Of a stretch of DNA of 64,000 bases, positions 36,841-48,863 are shown one piece after another. The DNA comes from Aquatica leii. Its lineage: Eukaryota; Arthropoda; Insecta; Coleoptera; Lampyridae. The notes under the pieces were generated by a model. It had not been told where the DNA came from, made no database searches, and saw nothing but the letters and a program-made list of their open reading frames with translations. The DNA is taken from the NCBI GenBank assembly GCA_035610365.1, contig CM069438.1, positions 33,659,869-33,723,868 of the forward strand, in the 5' to 3' direction. Positions within the stretch are counted from its first letter, which is position 1. Each line of letters starts with the position of its first letter. The translations under genes were made by a program, and so were the position numbers.

Positions 36841-36843
36841 TAA

Positions 36844-37379
36844 TTTATCTGAATGCAGTGGAAAAGGAAGAAATGAAAACTAATATCTACGTTTATAGAA
36901 GTTTTTCAATTGTTGAGTCGAGTAAAATAAATCTGAAGAAAAAAATCTAAAAAACTGAAAACATTAAAACGTTTATAAAACGATCGATATAACTAATATG
37001 GATACAATCCAAGAAATAACAGTTATGGCAGAGAAAGTACAAGTTATGAAATTTCTCGTAACGATGACAAAGAAGAAAGTTGGCGATGAGGTAATTAGAG
37101 ATAAAGATAGCCAATCAGTTACCATAAGTGGTCATCATAATAAACAGACAGTTAATTATGTAGGTTGAACAACGAATTAAAGTAAAATTAAAATTTGGTT
37201 TATTTACCAAAATAAGTTATTTAAATAATGCCATAAAACTGTATTACAATTTTGATAAGTTGCTCAACATTTATTTATTTAAGAAAAGTAACTATAATAT
37301 TAGCGAGTTGAGTAATTTTGAGTATATAAAAATATTAAAAAAAATTTTTTTTTGGTGTATTATTTATTTAGAATAATAT
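36844..37379. other. Mostly empty; one 56-codon frame at 36998-37168
   Basis: An uninterrupted small frame (begins MDTIQEITVMAEKVQVMKF, ends TVNYVG) on the plus strand. I do not recognise it. It may be a scrap of TE gag or chance. Confidence 0.25.
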
Positions 37380-38229
37380 AAATGCGAGCTTTCGAACTTG
37401 GTCTAAGTTCTTCGTCAGGCAAAATTAAATTAATTTGACAAGTGCATGTTCGGCAATGGCAGACTTAGTAGGTTGGAGTAAACGAAGATGTCTTCTATGT
37501 TCTTTTATTCTCGTATCTATAGTTCTATCAGTTTCGCCAATATATACCTTGCCACAGGTGCATGGGACTTGGTACACTCCACAGGTATTGTAACGTATTT
37601 TGTCTTTTATAGGATTCAACAAATTTTTAATCCTAGTAGTAGTATTATAAGCTACTTTTATCTTATGTTTACTTAGTATTCTTCCAATTTTGTCACTTAT
37701 GTTGGAAACAAAAGGTAGAATTACAAAGTTTTGGTTAATAGTTGAATCATCTGTTAAAGTAGGTCTTGTCTTTGGTCTAAGAAACTTTTTAATTTGTTCT
37801 TTATTAAAACCATTTCTTATAGAAACGTTCTTAAGGTGTTCTAACTATTCCTGTAATTTATCTTTGTGACAAATTATCTTTGCACGATTATATAATGTGC
37901 GAATCGTCCCAAGTTTCTGAGGTGGGTGATGATGAGAATTTGCGTTTATGCATTGATCTGTATGTGTTGGTTTTCGATAAACTGAATGTATTAAAGTACC
38001 ATCTGGTTTTCTTTCTACTTTTACAACAAGAAAAGGTAAGGTACCATTAATTTCTTTTTCAATACTAAACTTTATGTTTGGATGTCGATTGTTAAGGTAT
38101 TGAAGAACCAATTGTAGTTCATCTAAATCATGAGACCAAATCGCAAAAACATCATCTACATATCTCAGCCATAATTTTGGTTTTTTAGATGCAGATTTTA
38201 AGACTTCTTCAAAATATTCCATATAATAA
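37380..38229 (-). pseudogene. Second Penelope-like family: RT palm and GIY-YIG endonuclease
   Basis: The minus strand has LWLRYVDDVFAIW (YVDD at 38162-38151) in a 125-codon frame with KFSIEKEINGTLPFL and the HHHPPQK linker. It is followed by GVYQVPCTCGKVYIGETD (37622-37425), the GIY-YIG core, in a separate frame. The 5' part is interrupted at 38229 by DNA transposon B. It differs clearly from the 6911 family. The 3' end at 37418-37390 carries a hammerhead-like core. Confidence 0.82.
37390..37418 (-). ncRNA. Hammerhead ribozyme-like core at the PLE 3' end (family 2)
   Basis: The minus strand reads CTGACGA, then a perfect 6-bp helix II (GAACTT/AAGTTC) with loop AGACC, then GAAA. CUGANGA and GAAA are the invariant hammerhead boxes, and hammerheads are known in Penelope-like elements. 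Helices I and III and the cleavage site were not resolved. Confidence 0.5.
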
Positions 38230-40697
38230 CACTGGTCTGCAAAAAAATATTTTTATCGAGCCCTGACACTATTCCGGGTGATTCTTATGTAAAATGACGT
38301 CCTGAATCCAAATATGTCTTCCGTTTTCTTCCATCACCCACCATTTTCGAGGGAGCCCCAAAGCTCTAATTTTACCACTTTTCGATAAATTAATTATAAT
38401 TTATTTATCGAACGATAATAATAATTGTAATAATTATTATAATAATAAATATATGGACATGAATTTAATTTAAATGGGAAAAAGAACTATTTTAGCTATA
38501 AACAGTAATAAATAAAAAGATATTCATCGTTACTTGGTGCTTGCTTTCCTTTTATACCCTGAGGTTTCAAAACCAGCAGTACTCCGCTAACATGCTTGCA
38601 TTCCATTTTCCTGAAAATCTCTTCTCCAGCTTAGCGATGTCTTGATGGAACCGTTCTTCGTGTTCATCCGAGACTACTTCTAAATTTTCAGGGAAAAAGT
38701 TCAGATGCGAGTGAAGGAAGTGAACTTTAAGAGACATGTTACATCCTATGTCGTTGTACGCTAAAAGCAGTTCCTCGACGTGAGCGACATAATCTTCACT
38801 TTTGTGGTTCTTACAAACGTTTTGAAATGCAAATCAAGCTCGGTTTTTTTTTTGATTTAGGTGTTCAATAAACGTCGAATCTTGGAAGAGTTGTCTAATC
38901 TGAGGACCAACAAAAACGCCTTCTTCGCTTCGCTAAGACGAGAAAATTTAGTTTTCAAAAATTGAAATGCGCCACCTATCTTGTCCACTGCTTTCACAAA
39001 CTGCTTGATCAATCCAAATTTGCTGTGTAAAGGTAGTAAGTAAATATTTTTCTTCGGAACCAAAGGATTGTGGGCGACATTTTTCTGATCCGGAATAAGA
39101 TTTTCTCGCAGAGGCTAGTCTCGTACGATGTAATGTTTATCTTGGGCTCGGCTATCCCATTCACAAAGGAAGCAGCAATATTTTGTGAATCCTGATTGCA
39201 GGCCCGTGAGTAGAGCAACAACTTTTAAGTCAGCGCAAAGTTTCCACTTATAATCATGATAACTAATTTTATCAAGGATTCTGAAGATGTTTTCGTACGT
39301 TTCCTTCATATCAACAGAGTATGCAACTGGAACTGATGGGAAATCATTCCCATTTGCCAACAGGACAACTTTTAAGCTTGTTTTTGATGAGTCTATAAAC
39401 AGTCTCCATGTGTCTGGGTCACATGGCATCTGTACCTCTGTCATCAATAAATTTGCATTAGGACAGAACACTAAACCTTTATCTTCTGAGAAAAGACATT
39501 TCAGGGTTGCTTGTCTGGTCCTGTAAGAAGATATTTTTATTCCCTTTTCTAAGAGATTCCACTGCTGAAGTCGCGATCTTAAGAGCTGAGATTTAGTCTT
39601 GGGTAACTGCAAATCCCTGACAAGATCATTTAATTCCGATTAAGTGAGGAGGTGAGGTTGCCGAAAAACTAAATCTGCGGAATACTCTTCATCATCATTG
39701 AATGTAGTATCATTCGAAGCCCCAGGTTGTGGCTCAGAGTCTTTTAAATCAATTTCCGGCTTTAGAGTATAAGTGTTTGTGGACTCTGGGATTGGCAAAG
39801 TATCGTTATGAGAAACAGGTCTTAGAGCTGACGGCATATTGAGATACTGAATTGTATGCTTACTTTTGCTCGAAAACCCGACGGTGAAAGTCATTCAAAA
39901 GTAACAATCTGTAAGATGACACTGAGGTTCACGCCAAACCATGGGCACAGCAAATGGCATTGATTTACGGGTACCTTTGAGCCATTTGGTCAAACTACTG
40001 TAACAAGTCGTACAGCAAACTGATGGAGCCCAAGTCTTGTCCTGGTTGCCAACTTTTAATTTAATTTAATTCCCCGCAGACATAGCAGAAGCTATCGGGA
40101 TGATTTTTACACTCGCGTGGCATAATTAAACAATAATTCAACGCCCGACATTAACTACAAATCACACTTAGTCACTTGAAAAAATCCGGAGTAACAGTAG
40201 TTTTACTGTTTTACACAAATAAACAAGAATGAACACAAAATCCAGCACGTTTAAAACGTCGACAAGTTAACTCTGCAACAGCTATAGATGTACTGATCGA
40301 AGCAGTTAAGCAAACAATGTAATATACTGTAATGAGAAGAGTAATGCAAGTTCAAACCTGTCGAAAATTCCTGTTCAAACCTGTATGTGGTATTGAGATC
40401 GCCAGCGTCGTGCAGTAAATCTTCTTAACTGTTTATTGATATTTTTTTACTGTTCTTATATATTTGCATTTTATTGTTGTTTCTATATACACTTTATACC
40501 AAAACTTTTGCCATATACTTTGGTATAAATTTTATTGCCTGCTTTGGGATATTTAACGGCTATAAGTTACAATCCTAAAAATTCCCCGAAATGGGTGGGT
40601 GATGGGTAGAAACGGAGCTCATTTTTGGATTCAGGAGGTCATTTTACATAAGAATCGTCAAGAATGGTATCAGGGCCAATTTTCATGCAGACCAGTG
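38230..40697 (-). mobile_element. DNA transposon B, TIR CACTGGTCTGCA, TSD TAA, inserted in a PLE
   Basis: Ends are inverted copies of CACTGGTCTGCA with similarity extending about 130 bp (shared GATTCTTATGTAAAATGAC and CATCACCCACC blocks). The element is flanked by TAA (38227-38229, 40698-40700). Left end at 38230, right end at 40697. It interrupts the RT frame of the family-2 PLE. Same transposase family and duplication as transposon A, but a different TIR sequence. Confidence 0.85.
38600..40123 (-). pseudogene. Transposase-like protein of DNA transposon B (degenerate)
   Basis: Starts at about 40123 (MPRECKNHPDSFCYVCGE), followed by a short deletion/stop, then WAPSVCCTTCYSSL and VPMVWREP. 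The acidic linker lies at 39894-39640. The core at 39612-39115 has TWRLFIDSSKTSLKVVLLAN and CCFLCEWDSRAQDKHY. LLPLHSKFGLIKQFVKAVD lies at 39040-38980, and the C-terminal MSLKVHFLHSHLNFFPENL with ERFHQDIAKLEKRF at about 38740-38620. Frameshifts at about 39130, 38850 and others. Collinear with the copy at 34903-36606. Confidence 0.7.
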
Positions 40698-40829
40698 TAA
40701 TCATTATTTTCGATTCGGGTTTCCTTAGAATCTTTTTGGCAGTATAGTTATTGAGAAACATCAATAAACAACATTTTTATAGTATAGTAAAATATTATAG
40801 TAGCATAGTAGTAGTAATAAATATGTGAC

Positions 40830-41190
40830 ACGTTGGCAGTATTAAAAGAAAAGGAAAATTTCGATAATCCTACCAATCAAAATCGTAGCACGCGACTCGT
40901 ACTAGGTGTGACATTTACATCATCTTCTTCAATTTCTTTCTCGACGGAGCTCTCATTTTCCATTTCAATGATCATATTCGAGTTAAGCCAGGAATTACCG
41001 CGGCAATATATGCAGATTGTTGCGCATTTCAGCCCTGCTTTTCAGCATCCGCAAGCCGAAATGCAGCTTTTTTTGCAATTGCACGATATCAGTCTAAGCA
41101 GGAAATCTGGAACAGGTGGGTTCAGTGTCATCACAGGTTTGAATAAATCACGTACTCTTTTTCAGCTTTAAAGTTTGTGACATTTTTCAT
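40830..41190 (-). pseudogene. C-terminal CXC cysteine-rich part of repeat protein (copy A)
   Basis: The minus strand reads PVPDFLLRLISCNCKKSC, then CGC (one stop), KAGLKCATICIYC, then an acidic tail. This CXC-type cysteine cluster is the usual C-terminus of the repeat protein whose middle lies at 43200-44190. It is separated from that by about 1.9 kb of unrecognised DNA. Confidence 0.6.
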
Positions 41191-43099
41191 TTCCACTTCT
41201 GTGCCTGATGATACAGGCGCAAGGAGTGTTTTCGTGGCGCAGCAGCCGTAGGTAGTAACGCAGCTAAGTTCGGTTTATTTCTATAACTTGATTTTATAAA
41301 CAGATTGTATCTATGTCTATTTAAAGATGTTTTCGTTGCAGATGCGCTATATACCAATAAGAAAAACCGTTCTCCAGAACGCGTAATATTATGTTACGGT
41401 AAGAATTAGGGGTAACTAAACTTAAATGAAGCGATGGCCGCAGTAGCTCGGTTCTTGTAGACAAAATAGGGTGGGTTAGAAATTGTGAAGGGAATATTTA
41501 AATCAGAGATGTCGTGGTAGATAAAATTCGTCAAATAGTGATTAGAAATTGTTAGAAATAGGTGCCACACAATTTGTTTAGTTACGGTCCTGTTAAGTAA
41601 ATTGTAAAAGTTTAACAGGGCTCTAGTAGTAGCGAAGGGTTGCTGTAAGAAAACGGGGAAGGTTAAGCAATAAATAGCTATCAGTAAATTTGATGTAAAT
41701 ATAACGAATTTAGAATAAATGAAAATTTACAAAATAATCAATAAAATATTCAATTTTGAATTATGCAAACAAAATATGTATGAAGTTGAGTAAAACAATC
41801 GATAATGGATTTCAAATATTACAAAAATACAGGATCTAAATTACCTTGTGTTAAAACAAAAGTAGTAAAAATAATTTAATTACGTTAGGTTCGCAAAACA
41901 AACAAAAGAAAAAAAAATTGGGGCAGCGATCGGGATTCGACAAGACAGTAATTACAATTTGAAATACAAAATCTTACCTTTATTATTTCGCTGATGAAAC
42001 TCCGTGCACGGTATTTCCAGTCGAAGTTTCCTTAAATAAAATATTTAAAACAAACAATTGGCCGTCGGCAAATAACAGCCGAGAATTAGAGTTAGGTTCA
42101 AATTTACTATCTCGTAGATCAGGGAATGCGTAACCAAATTTATGTAGGTTAATAGGTCAGTTACAATTACGTTATAAGTCAACAAATTTCAAGGTAAATC
42201 AGATAACAATTTCTTATAGAAACAAAGAGAAATTAAGTTAAGTAAATTAAGCCAAAGTTTAAATAACAAAAGTGAATTTTATATAGCAAAAAAAAAATTG
42301 TAAAATTTTAAAGTATAAGGAAAAGTTCTTGAATTTCTAAAGTTGATTAAGCAAGTAGGATTTTGATTAAAAGTTCAATGTAGAAAATTAATTCACAATA
42401 AAACGAAGGTTAACGGTTGGTTTTTCACTTAGCGTCAGTTAGTGCAATCGAAGATGACTTCTCAGCGTAGCGTTAGTAGAGTTTACAGATGAACGGAGTA
42501 TTTTGGTAGTTGATGGAACTCTCATACGTGGGGGAAACAATCCGTTGGAAAAGACGTTCATAGGAATTAGAACAATTTTGTCGGAAGAAAAACGCTATAA
42601 AGAGGAAGGGAGAGAAACGAAGTTAGATTAACTAAATAAAACAAAAATTAAGTACTTTACCTGGGTATAATAATCCAGCGTTAAGAAAACTAAGTACACT
42701 TTTAAAATTTAAAGTAACTTATAGCCGTAAATATACGATTTTTATTAATTTTAGGAAAGAAACAGGTTCCGTAGATATACTAAAAGTTAGGAAGGTTTCA
42801 ACGTAATATTCGGTAAAATCACCGTGTTTAAGTAAACGTTAGTACTTCCAAGGTACCGTAAGTTTTTGAAGTGATCTCAACAAGAGTTTGTCAGGAACTG
42901 ATTAAAGAAGGAAACGAAATACTTAGGATTATAATGACCTCAGAAGATAACAAAATAAATTCGTCAGCAAATTGGCGAGAGTGCTCGAGTAAGTGATATT
43001 TTAAACAAGGATCTTGATAAGGACTTGCAGAAAAGCAGAATTTAACCATGTATTAAGCGAAGATAATACGCTTTAATTAATCATATATTACAAATTATC
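41191..43099. other. Unrecognised AT- and A/G-rich sequence interrupting repeat protein copy A
   Basis: No coding signal or clear ends. By position it is an insertion, or badly decayed coding sequence, between the GCDTT-like block and the cysteine-rich tail. Confidence 0.35.
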
Positions 43100-44190
43100 A
43101 ACCTTTAAAATGTAACGAAATAAAGCGTGAGTTTAGCAGCAACAGCAGATTCCAACATGTATAACTTAAATGACTCAAACAGTACCGGATTTAGGAAAAT
43201 TTGCTCAGAGCGTAACAATTACTTTGGGTAGGTTCCGTATCGTTAAAAATTCTAACGATGTGATCCATATCCGGTCGTTCTCTCAATATTTTTAAGACCT
43301 TCAAATTAGTTTTCTGGAAAAGACAGAATGTTGTATCACATCTGCTGAAGGCATGAGCAAATTAAATAATATCTTGTAAATATGATTGATGCAATTGTAG
43401 ATTTTGCGAACAATAGACTTTTCGTTCAGTTCGTCCTTTTCCTGGCTTTGCGAAGTAAACATCTTGTTTAGATGGGGCCACAGCCGTCAGAATCACAAAT
43501 CACTTTGTCTATGATGACAACTTGGTTTTTTTCCGATATCTCGATAGCCGTTCTTGCAATTATAGTGTCGGCGTCGTCTGCAGGTTGTGTAACGGTTATT
43601 CCTTCGCTTTCGAATTTCGTTGACAATATTGAAATGAATCGACTCTTATTTCTTTCATTTTCTGGCGTGATGGTAACAGCCATAGTTTCATCGAAGAGTA
43701 TGTATGCACTAGTGTGCTACAAACTACGTCGGTTTTGCTCGGTTTTCTTCGTATTTGCAGTGCTGTTGGTATAGTCATCAAAAATAATCACGGACCTCTC
43801 TCCAAAATAATTTCGTACATAATTAACGTAGCCAGAGCAAATTCCAAGATAAGATTGATTTCGGTGCCATACCACGCGGTGTAAGTGAAATCCACGGTCG
43901 ATAACATAAGTGCAGTCAGAAGGAATTGTGTTCGCAACGTTTCTTTGAAAACATTGTATAAAGCTGATTTTTGTCTTCCTGACTCATTAATAAAGCAAGT
44001 GGGTATGGCGCGAGTTCATACTCCAAATAATCTGTTAATTTTCGTCGTTATCTTTTTTTGCAATCATAATTCTTTGGAAAAGCAATACCGGATTGATTGG
44101 AACTATCGTATCATGGATTTTTATCGCTGAGTTAACAGTAGCCAGAGACAAAATTCTACTAGCACGTTTCATCTTAACACCCTTAAAATT
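43100..44190 (-). pseudogene. Middle of multi-copy repeat protein with FEN/PIN-like motif (copy A)
   Basis: Minus-strand frames give SAIKIHDTIVPINPVLLFQR (44110-44050), CTYVIDRGFHLHRVVWHRN (about 43910-43850), GYVNYVRNYFGERSVIIFDD, then NKSRFISILSTKFESEGITV with ADDADTIIARTAIEI and VVII (43640-43510). Then PGKGRTERKVYCSQNLQ and ILFAHAF-type CDTT (43440-43310). The Asp-rich block resembles the metal-binding motif of FEN/XPG (PIN-like) nucleases. The family is widespread in invertebrate repeats; its function is unknown to me. Several frameshifts. Confidence 0.65.
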
Positions 44191-45624
44191 GTTACGTGCA
44201 AAAATTTCATAACGTAATACCCTGTATATTGGTTGAATTAAAATTAGATTCCGGTTTTGACGCCCTCTGCGCATTTTTCTTGTTACTGTCATTTGCTGTC
44301 AAGACGTTAAACTGACTACCAAAAATGATCTGTTTCGTTTAAAACTGGAAGTTTCTAAGAACATCAACTGCAATAGAAATGAAATTATAAATTCATTACG
44401 TATTTAAAGTAATTTATTCTTCACAAGGTAAGCTATTTACATCCGTTTTGTTAGGATTCTTTCGTAATTTTTTTCTTAATTTGATAGCCGTTCCGCCACG
44501 GGATTAATATCGATAAATACCTTCATGGGACGAGTATAACTCTGTAAGGCCTACGTTTAAAACTAAAAACAGAAGACAAGAACTTTGTTGACAATTACAA
44601 GAAAAATCGGCAGAGGGCGTCAAAACCGGAACCTAATTTTAATTCAACCAATATACAGGGCATTACGTTATGAAATTTTTGCACGTAACAGAATTATCTC
44701 CCTCACCCCCCTTCCCCCCAGCAAGATAAAAGCGTGGAGCGTGGATAACAAAACAAAAGCTAAAATGAAGACAGAAATTGAGGCATACGCCAAGGGTAGA
44801 ACCCTAAAATTAAAAACGAACTGAAGAAACCCAACCCCGTGCAATTTCATCAGATTACCACAAATACAGAACAGACAGAGGTTTTCCAGAATTTTAATAA
44901 TACTGACTTCCAAAACCGTAACAGAAGCGCGCGAAGCGAATGGTATCTCCAAGAAACCAAGAGTAATTTGATCTAAAAGCAAAGAAGAATACCAACACGG
45001 TTTACTAATTTCCGAAGCGCATAAAGCGATACCAAAAAGTAAGGTACAAACAATCAGTAACCCAATACAATAAGGACGTAAGCATGAAAAGAATTCCTGA
45101 AAAAAAAAGAATATGATAAAGGTAAAAGTTTAGACAAGCGTCCAAAACTAAGTAGCCCTAAAATCCCCTTAAACTCCAACTCTTAAATACAACACCACCG
45201 TTCAAAATAGTCCCAAAATAAGTAACCCAAAATCCCAAGTACTAATAATTCCCAAAACTAGAATCCGAAGAAAAGGAAAGAAAGAAGACGAAAGAAGAGA
45301 ACTTAAGAACTATCAATTGCTAAACGAACAATTGTTAATCATCGATCACTGTGCTGGACTGTAACAATGAAACTTATAAGACGATAAACCGAATAGAATA
45401 TCTCAAGAAAAAAACAAAGAGAAAAGTAGCAAAAGAGATATCCTAAGAATGACTAACAACATCCAAAAAAGCTGACCAAGCGGAAGTACATAAAGTACAT
45501 AAAACGGAGTTGTAGTCTGTCTCAAGTTTCAGACGTACATAGCGAAACGAATGGCTTACTAAGCCCAATGTAGCAAAAGAAAGAATTAGCAAAAAGAAAA
45601 ATAAATGGAATTTTTGCACGTAAC
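44191..45624. mobile_element. 1.4-kb insertion with TIR GTTACGTGC and duplication AAAATT
   Basis: The left end GTTACGTGCAAAAATTTC at 44191 is matched inversely by TTTTTGCACGTAAC ending at 45624. AAAATT flanks both sides (44185-44190, 45625-45630). A second, better-preserved right end lies inside at about 44585-44689, giving roughly 100-bp inverted repeats with the left end. The insert interrupts the repeat-protein frame between KKAI...EII and NFKGVKMKR. Internal plus-strand sequence after 44690 has a short frame (KAWSVDNKTKAKMKTEIEAY) that I do not recognise. Confidence 0.65.
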
Positions 45625-47165
45625 AAAATTATTTCTGATGATTTCGTTAATTGCTTTTTTTCCTATCTTTACTGCATCGTGGGAATTTATTTTTTCATCG
45701 CCAACTATTTCAGTACTGATCGACATTATTTTATCACCAATCGGAAATGGATCATGACATCAGAACCAGTTGTTTAGTCGTTTCACGTCATCGTTATCTC
45801 TTTTTACTAGAGATTTTCTAGAATCCACGTTGTTCCTCGCTGACAAAGGTCAAGCTGCAGTATTCTTCTAATGCTTTGACGATATCATGAAAATCAGGCA
45901 TTGCTAAAATCTACTTGCTACGGACGCTATCAGTAAAACTTTAAGGAAAGTGTCCACTCGCGTGAAAGAATGGAAGCATTTCTAAATCACCTATCCAGTC
46001 GCTTTTCCTTTCCGCTTGGATATAGTGTTTTACCAAACTAACCATGAGAAAATATTAAATCTACAATTTTTCCGTTGGACCATTTGTTTCAATTTTTAGT
46101 AATTGTAGTTTTTTTTTTTGCAAATCCTTTGGATAGTAGGTTCTTCAAGAATCGATGCCAAAGTCGGAGGTATGACGCTCAGCAATTGAGAAATCTACGC
46201 TTTGAAAAATTATTTTTGCAAGGGCCAATTGCACTAGCAAATTTCCTCAAATGGCACGTGCTTAGGCGTGACCTGTGAGCATTTTTTCCTCCGACAATTG
46301 AGCGTATATCACTCTCAGCAGCTCTTTCAAGCCACTTCCTGCCATGATAAATCTTATGCCGCTCAGAAACGACATTATCAGATGGAATCCTCCTAATCTT
46401 ACAGTAACATTAGATAAATTTGAATCTGTACCCAGTAACGAAACCATATCGCGTGCTCTCATGTAAAACGGCTGATCAAACGTGGCAAAAGTAGTATTGA
46501 GATCTATTTTTCAAGATCGCTCAACAGCTGTATTCAACACGGTATAAACAGTGTCATAATTACTTGGTGGGGAATTGACTAAAGACAGGCAAATTATTTT
46601 AGATTGCTAAAATTGTTGTGTACATTTCCATAAACCCTCGCAATCCAGGAATATGATTTATATCGTCGAACTTTCAAACATCCAAAGAACATGGCATCGG
46701 AACATTTACTTCAGAAGATTCTAAGCACGGAACGTCTGCAATGACAGTATTGTTTAATCTATTTCTATTGATGTTCTCAAATGTTTCGATTGGCAATACA
46801 CCTTTCTTTCCAATACTGGCAGCTGTTGGTATTGTCGTGACTCGTTTGATCACCTGATCAGGAATAACAACGCTGCAAGGGGTCACACATGCAATGCCGC
46901 CCATACTGTAAAACGTATGCAGTCCATCGATGGTGCTGATATTAAAATCGGCATTGTCAAATATAAATTGACAAAACCCTTCTGGCGATATTTCGGCCTC
47001 ATGTTAGAGAATTGCTGATGCTTCTAGTATTTGCGCTTCCTTTTTGAAGTCAAATTTCCGGTACAAAAATGTAAATAGTAGAATGCAAGCTTTCACGGCC
47101 GTTGTTAAATGCAGCACTGTTTTTCGGGTGTTGTCGCGTCACAAAACTTTCAGTTAACGTTTTGT
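45625..47165 (-). pseudogene. N-terminal and central part of repeat protein (copy A)
   Basis: The minus strand contains IPTAASIGKKGVLPIETFEN and MGGIACVTP (46904-46674), then VTVRLGGFHLIMSFLSGIRF and MAGSGLKELLRVIYAQL (46462-46262), then segments (46160-45630) nearly identical to 49755-49010 of copy B. LGGFH and GSGL blocks are hallmarks of this multi-copy invertebrate repeat protein. Disrupted by stops, frameshifts and the 1.4-kb insertion. Confidence 0.65.
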
Positions 47166-47167
47166 TT

Positions 47168-48853
47168 GTTTTGTAGGAGTTTGGTTTGTATAGAATCAGC
47201 AGTAACCGGAGTGCCAGAGATTTTAATACCCATCATGATCGGCTTGTAGTTTTCGGGCAAATCTGCTAAAAGCATATTGTCTACCTACTCATCACTGACT
47301 TGTAACCTAAGATTTGAAAGTTTACGTGCAGTTTAGATTACTTTATTTATATAAATTCTTCAATTGACTGTTTTCGTGTGTAGTAGTTATCAAAACTCGC
47401 AACACTCTAGCTCAGTAGTGAGGTTCCAATTCAAATAATTTATTTGAGGAAATTTTACCAGTGTCTTCTTTACTGCTTAATGTCTCATCAGCTAGCTTGA
47501 GGAGTCTTTTGGCTTTCTCTTGTTTTGTGCTCCTCGAAGTTGTCCTTGGAACACATTTTTTTTAATCTATGGCCACGTCTTCGACTTGTTGAAGGCTGTT
47601 CCGTGGGTGGCTCGTTTGATTTCAAATGGAATTACATAACAATACTTTGATGTCTCTATTAATGTGAATTCCGGAGTGACAAGATGAATCGTTTTCTGGC
47701 TTTGTTCACAGAAAGATGTCGATGGAATAGGCGATTCACAGATTTTTGGTTATCATTGCTATGTTGGCTTGAGATGCTGGTGTTTACTTAATCTTTATCA
47801 GTTTTTTTTTGCATCTTGCTGACCTTTTCAATAAATTTATGCTCGGTGAATTGGTTTCTGTCTAAGGGATACAGTTACTCGGAAGCCGTTGATTGAAATC
47901 TGAGCAGTCTGGCACTTAATGTATGTTTTTCCAAACAATTCTATCACATCAAAAGCACTTATGACGCAGTCAATGTCTGATCTCTTCACTTTTCAGAGAA
48001 CCCATAAATGTTCGGTCGAAGAATGCAGTTGAAGCGTGAGAATGGTGATACGGTTTTTTCTGGCCAAATCGTGTTGGAACCACTGGGTGAATATGTTGGT
48101 CTGGATCCAGGCTGTGGAGTGTGTAGCAAAAATTGTTCCGGGTGAAGCTACTTTCTGCACTTAGACATTATTTTTGTTTAGAGAATATCACAAGAGAAGG
48201 ACCAATGCTCCTGCAGCATTCATGCATAAAACTATTGTAATTAATGATTCACGCTTAGCAAATGTCAAAGAAACTATTTGCTTTTTACGTCGGAGACCAA
48301 ATACTCTTGCTAATTTTGACTGCACATTTGGGATCCCACTCTCATCGACGTTAAATACTCTATCCGGAGTATATTTCCCTATCTCGTAGAAGTCTATAAA
48401 ATAGTTAAAAAAAACTTCCACGTTTTCTTTGCTAAACCTCAGTGCTCTGGAATAAAATGTTCCGGTAGGTTTTCTTTTGGAAAGCTGTGCTTGGTAGCGT
48501 TTAAAAAACAATTTGACTCACTCTCTTCCAGCCATATCGTCACTAAAAAGATGCTTGAGATTGTTTCTTACGGCCAGCTGTAAAGCCATTTTTTGTAGGT
48601 CTGCGCGCGTTAATTCAAAAACGATGCCTCCATAGCAAAACAATATTCAACCAACTTATTTTCTAGTGCTTTCACAGGGTTGCCGATTTAAACACATAAA
48701 ACGCCTTGCTTGCTTTTTTGAAGCCAAGTTTTTTCGCTTCAATAGTTTTGGTCATGTCATCTGATGACCAAATTTTTGATTTTGTTTTTGGCATCTTTTC
48801 GCGTTTGAATTTGAAAAAGGGTTTAAAAAATATGATAATTTAGAAGAATTGAG
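47168..48853 (-). mobile_element. Decayed pogo-type transposon copy 1 with adjacent copia gag scrap
   Basis: The minus-strand transposase starts at 48794 (MPKTKSKIWSSDD), with a helix-turn-helix region then frameshifts. The frame at 48511-48188 has RVFNVDESGI, VQSKLARVFGLRRKK and VLCMNAAGALV, typical of DDE_1 (pogo/Tigger/jerky) catalytic domains with the first Asp in NVDESG. Downstream (47330-47168) is a copia-like gag scrap (ENYKPIMMGIKISGTPVTAD). The same arrangement recurs at 51541-53001. Confidence 0.7.
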
Positions 48854-48863
48854 CATCCATCTG

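Noticed and set aside
43472..43774. 100-codon plus-strand frame with hydrophobic stretches
   Set aside because: Antisense of the ADDADT-containing repeat protein on the minus strand.
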